Shown here: positions 45,434-54,789 of the stretch, in pieces
How positions within the stretch are numbered: the first letter of the stretch is position 1
Layout of the letters: every line of letters starts with the position of its first letter
Assembly (NCBI RefSeq): GCF_032062135.1
Contig: NC_092868.1
Location: 43,962,196 to 44,026,195 of the forward strand
Origin: Pyxicephalus adspersus
Taxonomy: Eukaryota > Chordata > Amphibia > Anura > Pyxicephalidae
Length of the DNA stretch: 64,000 nucleotides
Direction of reading: 5' to 3'
Notes under the pieces: model-generated
Seen by the model: only the letters and a program-made list of their open reading frames with translations
Databases searched by the model: none
Told to the model about the DNA's origin: nothing
Program-made: the position numbers and the translations under genes

Positions 45434-45746
45434 CTTTAAGTCAGTGATCCCCAACTTTTTGGATTTTGCCGACCACAAAATCTTTGGACTCCGGACCGGG
45501 CATGCGTGGGGAGCTGTGTGTCACTCAAATGAGTGACGTCATGATGCCAGAACCGGCCCACTCTCCCATCACAGGCTCAGACCAGAGACACAACCTGCCC
45601 ACTGCCCCGAGCTTGCGATGCGGAAGACATGGTCCGCGGCTCTGGCCGGTGCACCCTCCCGAAGTGGGGTCCTTCTCCTGACCTGGTTGGGGACCATCTC
45701 TGATCTCTGTCAGCTGTCAGATGGGTTGAGGACCCCTGCTTTAAGT
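45434..45746. mobile_element. hAT element with perfect 8 bp duplication
   Basis: Body 45442-45738, flanked by CTTTAAGT at 45434-45441 and 45739-45746 (exact). Left end CAGTGATCCCCAACTTTTTG, right end GGGTTGAGGACCCCTG. Inside are GACTCCGGACCGGGCATGCG, GTGTGTCACTCAAATGAGTG, GACGTCATGATGCCAG and ACATGGTCCGCGGCTCTGGC. Short frames on both strands are incidental. Confidence 0.92.
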
Positions 45747-46440
45747 CTCTCTTTTCATCTCTTGGCTTCTTCCTCACATACAGCCTTACTGTACAGGAAT
45801 CATAAGAGGAGGATATTTAGTTGAATCTAGGTAAATATACAACCTGCATTACAAAAAAATGTAATCATGTATTAATGATTACAGAGGTGTATTAATGTGT
45901 GTCTTTTATGTTTACCCAAAATTTGACCTAAAAAGTTAATAGTAAGTCGAAACGGTGGATCATCTTCCATATCAGCTAATGTGCAACCTGGAAATGAAAA
46001 CTCCCACACAATAATTTTTAGATCTTTGCCTCCAAGATGTCCACCAAATGTTATCAGTACATTACCTCCGTGTGCACGTTTCTTCTTCCCTCAGCACTAG
46101 TGGAGGTCAGATAGTTCGAATCAGAGTTGCGTTTAACTAGGACTGGAGCCATTCTGACCTATGATCAGAACTTGGAATTAGATTATTTCTGAGTTCCAAT
46201 GGGATATTACTATATCTTTCATTGATAGGTATATTATGCTGTTTGACAGTGGTCAGATTAGCTGAGTTCTACTATAGCTGTCATTGACAAGTTTAGTACA
46301 GCTATAATATGGTCACAGCACAGGTATTGTAAGGTTCAATAAAAAAATAATTTGAATTTGAACTTCTGAATCTGGTTGGTTTTGTGGACCCCAACAAGTC
46401 AAATTCTTCAATTATCAAGAAAGTGAACAGAATTGCATTA
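45747..46440. other. Noncoding DNA
   Basis: Nothing recognised. Confidence 0.4.
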
Positions 46441-46585
46441 TATAGTTAGTTAGAAAAAGACATAAGTCCATCAAGTTCAGCCACTAGGGAAATAAACATA
46501 TCCCAGATATAAAACCCTATGGACATAGTTGATCCAGAGGAAGGCAAAAACAAAACCCTGGTACAATGTTCATTAATTCTTACAA
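46441..46585 (+). repeat. Anuran interspersed repeat (ACATAGTAACATAGTAGG type), copy 2
   Basis: GACATAAGTCCATCAAGTTC, AGGGAAATAAACATATCCC, CCCTATGGACATAGTTGATC, CAGAGGAAGGC and CCCTGGTACAATG repeat the order of 778-985. It is truncated at the 3' side. Confidence 0.75.
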
Positions 46586-47507
46586 TGGACTCATTAGCAC
46601 TGTCTAGCTTTTAAAGCATCAAATCCAAATTTTTTGTCCCGAAGCTTCATGTTCATCTGCTCCTGATGCAAGATAAGATAGGTGTAAGTGTTAGCAATAC
46701 GGTGACAGTTTGGGACCTTGAATGAAAATACCAAAATTGGTTTATTACTGGACCCCCAAAACCTAAATACAAAAAAAAATATTCTTATCTACAACAGTAC
46801 AGTTTGACATTTGGTTTATTAAAACCTCTGAATCTGAATGTGTTGCCTTCTTACATCATGGTAAAAAGTCTTGTAATCACCCAGGATGGCATTGGGTTTG
46901 CTCTTTAATTTTTAAGTCAGTCTTACAATGGAAATGATATTTTTGGGGGTGGTCAGCTCAGGCATTGATAAAGCTCCAGCAAACCATCAATACATTTGGG
47001 TTTCTCTTTTCTAGGCTGCAAAATCTCTTTGAGCGATGATAAACTCTCCAGTGCAAGTTGTAAGATGGCCATATACTACCCAATTATTGCAGGCAAAGCA
47101 CAAAAAAGTAAAATGTGTCACTTGCAAAACATTGACCAATTATGGGTAAATTTCCAGTAAATATCTAATAGTTTACTGCAAGTGAATTAAAAATTAACAA
47201 AGCACTAACTAGGCAAGAACATTAAGTGTTAGTTCGTTAAGAGCTGACTGAGAGAATAATATTGGTCATAGTGTTAAGAATAGCAGGTCTGGCTAATCCA
47301 TCTCAAGACCTACTAACCACAAATGGTTGGAAAACCTTTTGTGACCCTAGAAATGGCTACTCACAGAACATTAGTGATCTGTTTATGATAACCTCTAGTC
47401 AACACATATTTGTCTTAATATTGAATAAAGAAATTGTATATACTGTAGATTTGAACTCTTTGACTGCTCTTCCATATTTGTGTTACCTATTGCAGTTTGA
47501 AAACTGG
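46586..47507. other. Noncoding DNA
   Basis: Nothing recognised; 84-codon frame at 47262 without signature. Confidence 0.4.
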
Positions 47508-47707
47508 CAATATTAAAGCTCTCAAAGGCTGGAGAGGATACACTTTGATCAGTGAACTTGGCTGATCCAGCAAACCTGGAATGGATTTCTTAAAAGTCAT
47601 TTGCTAGTTGTTGTTTCCTGGACCAGATCCATTCCAGGTTTGCTGGATCACCCAGGTTAATTGATCAATTTGTATCCTCTGCAGCCTTGGAGAGCTTTTA
47701 TAAATGA
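47508..47707. mobile_element. Palindromic MITE, ATTGGGCCTGATTTATTAAA type, copy 3
   Basis: TATTAAAGCTCTCAAAGGCT at the left is answered by GCAGCCTTGGAGAGCTTTTA at the right. AGCAAACCTGGAATGGATTT is answered by ATCCATTCCAGGTTTGCTGG. The outermost bases are lost. Confidence 0.8.
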
Positions 47708-47971
47708 TATCTCTGTATCTCTGTCTTAAAGCTTATCAAAATCCATAAAATAAAAAAATGTAAATATGACCTTTTAGTTTTCTTAGATGTGGTATCATTT
47801 ATTGTCTATATTCGGGTATTTTCTATTTTTTTCTTACCAGGTAGATCTGGGAGTAGCGCACTTTTTATCCCAGGTAGACAATATTACAATAAACTATATT
47901 CATAAAGAAGCAGACATTTTGACAGAATGCCTTCTACTCCTCTCTATGACATCTATGAAGTGGGTAATTGG
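47708..47971. other. Noncoding, nothing recognised
   Basis: Spacer. Confidence 0.4.
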
Positions 47972-48524
47972 TACCGTATTTTTTGCAGTATAAGACGCAC
48001 TTTTTCTTCCCCAAAACTGGGGGGGAAAAGCTAGTGCGTCCTATACGACAAAGGTGTGATAAAATAACTAAAATAATATACTCACCCGATACCCGATCCT
48101 GCGTGTGTCTCTGGCTGCAGCAGCGTCTGTCTCCTCTTCTCTCTGGCAGCAGCACGTGTCTTCTCCTGTCTGTAAAGCAGAGCGAAAGAAGCCGGCACAG
48201 CTCCACCTGCTGTTCCCTGTCCTAACTGCCGTACAGTGGAAAAAAAGCACAGAGTGATCAGAAGGGGAATTTGAATGACAGAGTGATCAGAAAGGAATTT
48301 TGAATGACACAGAGTGATCAGAAAGGGAATTTGAAAGGCACAGAGTGATCAGAAAGGGAATTTGAATGGCACATGAGTGATCAGAAGGGGAATACCGGTA
48401 TGAATGGCACATGAGTGATCAGAAGGGGAATAATCTTTCCGAATCTTTTTTTTCTAGATTTTCCTCCTTTAAAATTGGGTGCGTCTTATATTCCGGAGCG
48501 TCTTATAGGGCGAAAAATACGGTA
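47972..48524. mobile_element. TIR element with TA duplication (CCGTATTTTTYGC ends)
   Basis: Body 47974-48522 between TA dinucleotides. The left end CCGTATTTTTTGCAGTATAA then GACGCAC is answered by GCGTCTTATAGGGCGAAAAA then TACGG. This type of end is, from memory, common in vertebrate genomes. The right half holds a 31 bp tandem array (48249-48432). No transposase; the three short frames near 48000-48250 overlap on both strands and are incidental. Confidence 0.85.
48249..48432. repeat. 31 bp minisatellite inside the TIR element
   Basis: Six units beginning CAGAGTGATCAGAAAGGG or CATGAGTGATCAGAAGGGG and continuing AATTTGAATGGCA. The first four are 31 bp. The fifth gains ACCGGTATG and is longer. 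The last is partial. Confidence 0.9.
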
Positions 48525-48783
48525 AGTCAAGATTGATAGCTGAGAGCAATGCTCACTAATAGGAGAACAGTACAGAAAGCAGAGAAAGTTAAAAGCTAAC
48601 AAAATTTCTGGGAAATATAGGAAAATGCTTTCAATTGTTCATTTACCAGACAAAAGGGTAGTAAAAAAAAAGTTCATTGTTAGGTTTTACATATACTTGA
48701 ATTACGTTTGAGATATCAGATAGCTGCCAAATTTACGTGCATGGTGAGAAGAAGCAAAATGTTTGTGCAGCAATGCAATGTAA
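48525..48783. repeat. Spacer with dispersed repeat fragment
   Basis: 48622-48720 (AAATGCTTTCAATTG, TTTACCAGACAAAAGGG, GTTCATTGTTAGG) matches the pieces at 7616 and 11613. Confidence 0.5.
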
Positions 48784-49116
48784 AGCCGCATACACACGTG
48801 CAATTGTTGTCGTTGGAAAGGATCTTTCGCGATCCTTTCCAACGATAAGTACCGCAAGATGCATGAACGGTGCTGTACATACAGCACTGTTCTGCTCTAT
48901 GGAGAGGGCAGGGGGAAAACGACGGAGCGCCACCCTGCTGCGCGCTCTCCCCCTTCCCTTTCATTAGGATCGCTTATCGTTCATCGTCCGTGGATCCGCC
49001 AGGATGGATCCACGGACGATGAACGACCTGGGCTGTACACACGCCAGATTCTCGTCCGATATCTGGCCGATGCCTATTATCGAGCGTGAAAAATTTGACG
49101 TGTGTACGCAGCTTAA
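48781..49116 (+). mobile_element. Harbinger-like MITE with TAA duplication
   Basis: Body 48784-49113 with TAA at 48781-48783 and 49114-49116. Left end AGCCGCATACACACGTGCAA, right end GACGTGTGTACGCAGCT. Inside are a foldback GGAAAGGATC/GATCCTTTCC and the inverted pair GTGGATCCGCC / GGATGGATCCAC. Aligns end to end with the reverse complement of 30563-30889. Eight overlapping short frames on both strands are produced by its symmetry and are not genes. Confidence 0.87.
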
Positions 49117-49286
49117 GAAGCAGAACCTGTGCAGGTACTGAGCAGATATTGCTGCCTTCATGTGCATATATGACTAAAGGATACACAGAGAAATCTTCTA
49201 CTAGTTCTTCCTCCTATGAGATATTAGAAGTCGGCTCTGAGCAGGTTGAGCTGGGCTTCTGGGTCTATTCGTAGCGCTTGTGTGAT
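49117..49286. other. Noncoding, nothing recognised
   Basis: Short spacer. Confidence 0.4.
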
Positions 49287-49450
49287 ACTTCCCCCACCTC
49301 TTAGATTGTAAGCTCTTCTGGGCAGGATCCTCTCCTCCTCCTGTGTCACTGTCTTTTTCTGTTTGTCATGTGCAAACCCTATTTAATGTGCAGCGCTGCA
49401 TAATATGTTGGTGCTATATATATACTGTTTATTATAATAATAATAATAAT
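49287..49450 (+). mobile_element. LINE-like 3' end sharing the SINE tail
   Basis: CTTAGATTGTAAGCTCTTCT, GGGCAGGATCCTCTCC and GTGTCACTGTC lead into GTGCAGCGCTGCATAATATG, TTGGTGCTATATATATACTG and a TAATAATAAT run. The last 60 bp equal the V-SINE tails here, while the upstream part differs from the SINE. This is what one expects of a CR1/L2-type LINE end borrowed by the SINE. Only the 3' end is present; no reverse transcriptase. Confidence 0.65.
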
Positions 49451-49454
49451 GGAG

Positions 49455-50225
49455 GGGAATGCAAGGTGGACTAAGCTGTTAGGTTACTGCTTGGAAGAAG
49501 GGGCAGGGAGAGCTGAGCTACTGAGTCTACAGGTAGTGAAAAGCAGGGTGAGCTGTGCTGATTCAATAAAGGGGGAGGGAGTAGAAGGAGCTGAGCTGCT
49601 GAATATTTGCTGGGGGAAGGGAAGTTAAGCTGCTGAGTTGCTGCTAAAAAAGAAAAGCAGGGTGAGTAACTATTGGAAGGGGGTGCAGGGTGAACTGAGG
49701 TGCTGAGTTACTGCTAGGAAAGGAGAGCTGAGCTGCTGAGTCTTTGCACGTAGTAGACTGCTGAATGAGCTGATGATAGGTATCTTCTGGTAAGGAGGAT
49801 CTGAATGAGCTGTTGAGCAGGGAGGGGAAAGCAGGGCAAGCTGAGCTGCTGAATCTCTGCAGGTAGTGGAATGCAGGGTAAGCTGGGCTGATAAATAATT
49901 TCTGGGAAGGGAAGGCGGTAGGGGCTGAGCTGTTGAGTCTCTGTGGGTAGGTAGGGGAAAATAGGGCTAGTCGAGGTGCTGAGTCACTGATGAGATATAG
50001 AAAAGGGTGAACTGAGCTGCTGAGTCTCTGCAGGTGGTGGAATGCAGGGTGAGCTGAGCTGATGAGTAACTTTAGGAAGAGGGAATAGTGGAAACTGAGC
50101 TGCTGTGTCTCTGCAGGTAAGGGAAACTGGGCTAGCTAAGCTTTTAAAACACTGGGAGAAAGGGAAGGGAATGGGGGAAACTGAGCTTTAGCAGAGTAAG
50201 CTGTTTTAAATAGCTTTAGTGTTTT
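49455..50225 (+). repeat. G-rich, AGCT-dense degenerate tandem array, period about 85 bp
   Basis: By eye 24 AGCT tetramers lie in about 770 bp, where about three are expected. Common words are GAGCTGAGCTGCTGAGT, TGCAGGGTGAGCTG and GTCTCTGCAGGTAGTGG. Positions of the last word (49738, 49851, 49935, 50022, 50107) give spacings of 113, 84, 87 and 85. The + strand is strongly G over C. The array follows directly on the LINE-like tail. There is no open frame. Composition recalls immunoglobulin switch regions, but no immunoglobulin exon is in the window. Confidence 0.85.
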
Positions 50226-51580
50226 TGTTGCAAAGTTTTAGAGTTATTTACATAAATTACAGCATTTTACCAATCTCATTTATAGTTTCTTACAAATATA
50301 TATTATTTGACTACCCATAGCCTGGCTACATGTATATAATCTTATCAGTGTGTGTTTATGATTGAAAAACCGCATACAGCTTGTGATAATATATGTCTGC
50401 ATTAACATATTTTAAGCAAGATAAAATTACAGTTCAAAAATAAAACTCCTCCACCTAGTTTTTTCTTAATTCAAATTTTAACTTTTAAATTTTGAAAAAT
50501 GACAATCTGATATAATTCTGACAGGCTGTCACTTTTGAGCAACATATGCTGTTCTTTCTTCTTTTAATTGTACATTGTTTTCTCCAGAGATACTTTGGAT
50601 TACAAAAGATGAATTGAACAGATTGCATTTAAAGGAGACCTATCACTGCCAGGACGCACAATATTCATGTAATGAATTGTTAATAGTTGGCTAAAGTTGA
50701 CTGGTTCAATGAAAGATAATTGTAGATCAATATCTGTGATTTCAATGACTTGTCAGTGTGTCTAAGGGACACAAAACAAGATTTTTGCTGACTTTCTTTA
50801 GGCACCATGTCAGAACGGAAAGTTTAGCTTGTAGCACATTGGTTCTAAAATATAGAAATAGTGTCAGAGGTGTTAAAGAGGTCTGTTTATGGAGCCGTGA
50901 TCCTGATATTCATAGAAATATTATCAGATGGGCAATCAGTTACTGCCATTAAAAACACATGAACTTGGAAGATTCTACACCAGAATATGTTTTGGAGAAT
51001 GTCAGATTCACAGCTCATAAATAGACCCCTAAGTGTGATTTAATTATGCACATCCCTACAAATGGGGCATGACTGTCTATGTTGGCTATATTATTGGCTG
51101 TAATCCTTAGCTAAGGACAGTGTAAGATTGACAAATTTATTTTCCCGAAAATGTTTGTGATAAAAATTTCTCCATATAGAAAATAAGGCACATTCGCCTG
51201 CCAATCTCCTAGTAGACAACTAAAATAATACAGGAAGAACAAAGGAGCTAGGGTAGACTTTGAGAAACCTTTTGCTATCACAAAAATGGTATCACCACCT
51301 TGATGTATGACTTATAAATGCTTGCAGTACTGATATCAAGGATCTGTCTGTTCTCTGCTCACTAAATCAAGCAATTGTCAGGAATTGTCAAGCAATTTCA
51401 AATATTTTGCTATCAGGGCTGGATTTAAACTTTTATTTCCCCTAGGCCAGCAGTTTTTGCCCTCCCCTATGAGCATAAAAGTTATTATTCAGTGCTGATT
51501 TGTGAAATATTGCTACCTACTCACCATGTCTGAACTAAAAACAGAAACTACATGTACCAAACAATGAGTCCTGTCAGTTA
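50226..51580. other. Noncoding AT-rich DNA
   Basis: 50630-50700 has TTTAAAGGAGACCTATCACT, which resembles a frog repeat from memory. 51415-51470 (GGGCTGGATTTAAAC, CCCTAGGCCAGCAG) may be another. No gene. Confidence 0.4.
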
Positions 51581-52007
51581 GGCTAGGTACGCATGTGCAA
51601 TAATTATTGTTTGAAAATAAACCATTAACGACTGATCAACGATTATTCACAATCATTTTGAACGTATTGTGCACGATTCTGTACATGCTGTAACGATACG
51701 TTCAAATATAATCCACCAATAATGTACACACTAGATACCATTGCTTTAATGATCGCTCGAACGATGAAGGAAGTGACATGTACAGGAGAAAGTGTATCAC
51801 AGAACAATCCACAATCACTGAACGACTGTACACACAATAGTTCATGAACGATCGTTACTCAATCAGATCCGCCGGGACAGTCATCCGTTTCCAGTGGGAT
51901 TCCTCGTTCGTTGGCGTCATTGACCAATCATTGTGAACTTTTGTTAACAATTACCGAAAGATCGTTCGTTTACAACGACAATTATTGCACATATAGGTAG
52001 CCACTAA
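51578..52007. mobile_element. Harbinger-like element, related to the 30560 and 48781 copies
   Basis: Ends GGCTAGGTACGCATGTGCAA and TTGCACATATAGGTAGCC are inverted repeats. TTA precedes and TAA follows. The interior is rich in GAACGATCG, AACGATTATTC and ATCCGCCGGGACAG words. The last of these recalls the GGATCCGCCAGG core of the other copies. Diverged and longer. Confidence 0.7.
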
Positions 52008-52239
52008 CTTTCTTTTAACCCCAATAATTCTGCAATCGAAACTTCAGATAAATAGCCATGGGGAACAAATTCCCGGTTCTCATTACCATGGCTAGGTTGG
52101 CGTTTATGAGAAATCTGACCCTGATTGCCATTCTGATTTTACAACCTCTTGCAAATATAATATGCATCAAGTTGGTACAGTAACCAGTTAGTAAGTTGAT
52201 TCCACTCTTCACAATATATTTTGCCATCATTCATTTCTG
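52008..52239. other. Noncoding, nothing recognised
   Basis: Spacer. Confidence 0.4.
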
Positions 52240-52690
52240 GGGAAGTATATGGAGTGGTGAAAGGTTAGAACCACTGATTTTTTTATAGGTGATTCTTGTC
52301 CGGATCACCAGGCATAAACAAGAATAGAGGAGAGATCCTCCAACAGTTGGTTTTGGCTCTAGATATACGTTCAATTGATTTGGTCAGGAATCTTATTTAG
52401 AGCATCAACGTTTTTCACTTTCACCCAAATCTTTTAATACATACGCTTGTTTCAGGGACAAAAGTCTAACAGATCAAAGATCTCCTCCCATTATTTATGG
52501 GGATCACAAGACAAGACATAAAAAGATACCCCCCCCCCCCCCAATATTTACTGATTGAGTGTTTTAAGGCTCCCTACTTTCTCCAAAGTGAGCAAAAAAA
52601 ATGTTGCCTCTAGATATACTTAGATAGATTTGATTAAGAATCCTATTTAACGCATCAACTTCTCCTTTTCAAGAGTCCTTCATAATCCCA
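52240..52690. repeat. Repeat region with an internal duplication and a C-run
   Basis: Segment 52357-52432 (GGCTCTAGATATACG, AGGAATCTTATTTAGAGCA, TCAACG) recurs diverged at 52606-52680 (GCCTCTAGATATAC, AAGAATCCTATTTAACGCA, TCAACT). C14 lies between at 52529-52542. 52260-52310 (GAACCACTGATTTTTTTATA, GGTGATTCTTGTCC) resembles a frog repeat from memory. Confidence 0.55.
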
Positions 52691-52989
52691 AACTCTTCCT
52701 ACCCAACATTAGCTCCATTAACAAATCAGCTCCTAAACCATCAGCATTCCATGTTCGACAAAGTGCAAAAGTCATTACCTTGAAAGCTTTTAATGACCAA
52801 TTATTGCTTTTACACCTCAAGTGACTAGACCTCCTAAATGAGGCTGTGGAGTCTGGCCTGCCTTTTATGGTTCCAAGTCAGCAGTATTGAGGCTGTCTGT
52901 ATCCTGAATTCTAGACGGGTTTGAGACATGGTTTTGACTCTTTCCTAGTCTCCCCCTCAATTATCCCCCACTAATGGTGCCTGCCTGTA
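52691..52989. other. Noncoding, nothing recognised
   Basis: Spacer. Confidence 0.4.
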
Positions 52990-53760
52990 CATTATTTTCT
53001 GCAGAAACTACTAATTCATCCACCGGGTTACAATAACGTCAACACAAAAAATGAGTATGAGACAGTCGCCGCAAACGCATTTGCTTGTCCATTAACGCAT
53101 TGTTTTTCTGCTTATTTGCACCCTTTGGACAGCTATAGAACATAGCTAAGTTAATCTATCTCTGTTTAAGCATGCAACTCAGCCATTCTCTGTGACTGGG
53201 GAATCTCTGGCAGGATTAAGAATGACACAGAGAAATCAAAGGCAGTGAAGTGCAGACTGTGTGAAATAAGTATTCTTTGCAGATTCTGAGGTAAACTTGA
53301 AAAAAAAAGCTTAAAGCTGGAAGAGCGATCACACCTATTGAAGGACCCTAATCCCCACCATAAAGGAAACTGCAAAGAGTTTTCAAAGGGAACACTGCCA
53401 CAAAAAAAAAAGAAGAAGTCTGCAGCATGGTGTACGATATAAAGAGCACACAAGGAACAGAAGTTTTGAATTTGCTAGAATATTCTATAGTATATTTCTT
53501 TTTTAATGTAAACTGGAGTACGAACAAAGAAACAAAGGAGGAGAATGTAATCCCCAAGCATAGGGCTATGTAGGTGAAGTATTTATACTTTTGTAAGTGG
53601 CTCGCCCTGTTATATGCACGCAGAGCTGAGTGATCATTTGCATTTGTGAGCTTTCGGAGCACAGCCGGAATCAAGGCAGATGTTCTTTCCAATTCTTGGG
53701 TCTCCTCCATCACCTACAGCTAGAGGGCAGTATTCTACATGTTAGCTTGGTTTAGGGTTA
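52990..53760. promoter_or_regulatory. Candidate conserved noncoding blocks
   Basis: 53030-53250 (GAGACAGTCGCCGCAAACGC, ATTAACGCATTG) and 53580-53730 (GCACGCAGAGCTGAGTGATC, ATTTGCATTTG) are complex and repeat-free. A 121-codon minus-strand frame (53348-53713) spans them. It has a polar start and hydrophobic stretches, but I recognise no family and no splice or promoter context. Role is inference. Confidence 0.2.
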
Positions 53761-54095
53761 CCACCGTATCTACCGGATAAATCAATCCAAAGAGGTTATG
53801 GATCTAGTTCAAGACAGAGAATTAGACAATGTTCACACACTTATTATGTCATGTTCATACTCTGCAAAAAATTTAAAATATATATACACTAAGTACGTTA
53901 AGTACAACTGCATTCTATTTTGTATGCATTTGTCAAAAGAAATGTTGAATGAAAGTTTTAAAGCAAAATACCACTTTTTAATAGTTAAATGATTAATTTT
54001 CATTGAGATTCATACATCCACCAAAAAAGAGGGACAACTGTACAAGAAAGAGAAACAGTCCCTCCAAATCAGGGTCAATTGGAAGGTATGACATT
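53761..54095. other. Noncoding, nothing recognised
   Basis: AT-rich spacer. Confidence 0.4.
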
Positions 54096-54167
54096 ATGGG
54101 CCTGATATTTTAAAGCTCTCCAAGACTTGACAAGATAGGCTATCATTGGAGAACGGGAGATCTAGCA
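54096..54167. mobile_element. Left part of a palindromic MITE, copy 4, broken by a hAT
   Basis: ATGGGCCTGATATTTTAAAG, GCTCTCCAAGACTTG and GATAGGCTATCATTGGAGAA are the left half of the family. Its ATCTAGCAAACCT word is split by the hAT at 54168 and resumes at 54525. The right half is missing. Confidence 0.78.
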
Positions 54168-54524
54168 CAGCGGTCGCCAACCTTTTTGATCCCGCAGACC
54201 ACTAAAATTACCAGCTTCTAACCGCACATGTGCGGGGAGCCGGTTGTCAATCACAGGGGAGGAACCTCCCCCATAGTGATGTCATAACATCATAACCCCG
54301 TCCACCCTGCCATCGCAGATCTGCCATCGTCCAGATCTGAGCCTGCGATGGGAGAGTGGACAAGTTGTGTCATGAAACACAGCCCGCCCACTTCCCTGAG
54401 CCAGGGAATTGCACAGGGGACATGGTCCGCAGCTCTGGCCGGTGCATCCCCCGTGGACCCCCAAAATCTTCTCGTGGACCACCAGTGGTCCATGGACCAC
54501 CGGTTGGCGACTGCTGATCTAGCA
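54160..54524. mobile_element. hAT element with perfect duplication, inserted in a MITE
   Basis: Body 54168-54516. Left end CAGCGGTCGCCAACC, right end GGTTGGCGACTGCTG. ATCTAGCA occurs at 54160-54167 and 54517-54524, exact. GC-rich interior with CATGTGCGGGGAGCCGG, GACATGGTCCGCAGCTCTGG and CCGTGGACCCCC. Same family as 5278, 39015 and 45442. Several short frames on both strands are incidental. Confidence 0.93.
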
Positions 54525-54789
54525 AACCTTTATTATGTGTTATTATGTGTTGCATGCAATAACGTATTTAATTCATTACCATATCACAAAGTCAGCATAG
54601 TTTCATCACACAACGCATGCCGATGCACATTTCCGTAAGGGTAATACAATATCTTTAGGAATCCATATATAAAGTGCAAAGATATCTCCTTAAAAGTTGA
54701 TTTTGAACTCAGTAAAGTTCTGTTATAGAAATGTCGGTTATGCCTAATAAGTGTATTGAATTTCTCCTAAAATGATAGCAGTGTTTATT
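54525..54789. other. Noncoding, nothing recognised
   Basis: Includes a TTATTATGTG direct doublet at about 54531-54551. Confidence 0.4.

Noticed and set aside
48859..49186. Many overlapping frames on both strands
   Set aside because: They arise from the symmetric interior of the Harbinger-like MITE.
49455..50225. A true immunoglobulin switch region
   Set aside because: No Ig constant or J exons are visible in 64 kb, and a degenerate minisatellite explains the composition. Kept only as a finding.
53348..53713. 121-codon minus-strand frame with hydrophobic stretches
   Set aside because: No family is recognised and there is no splice or promoter evidence. T/A-rich DNA often encodes hydrophobic runs.
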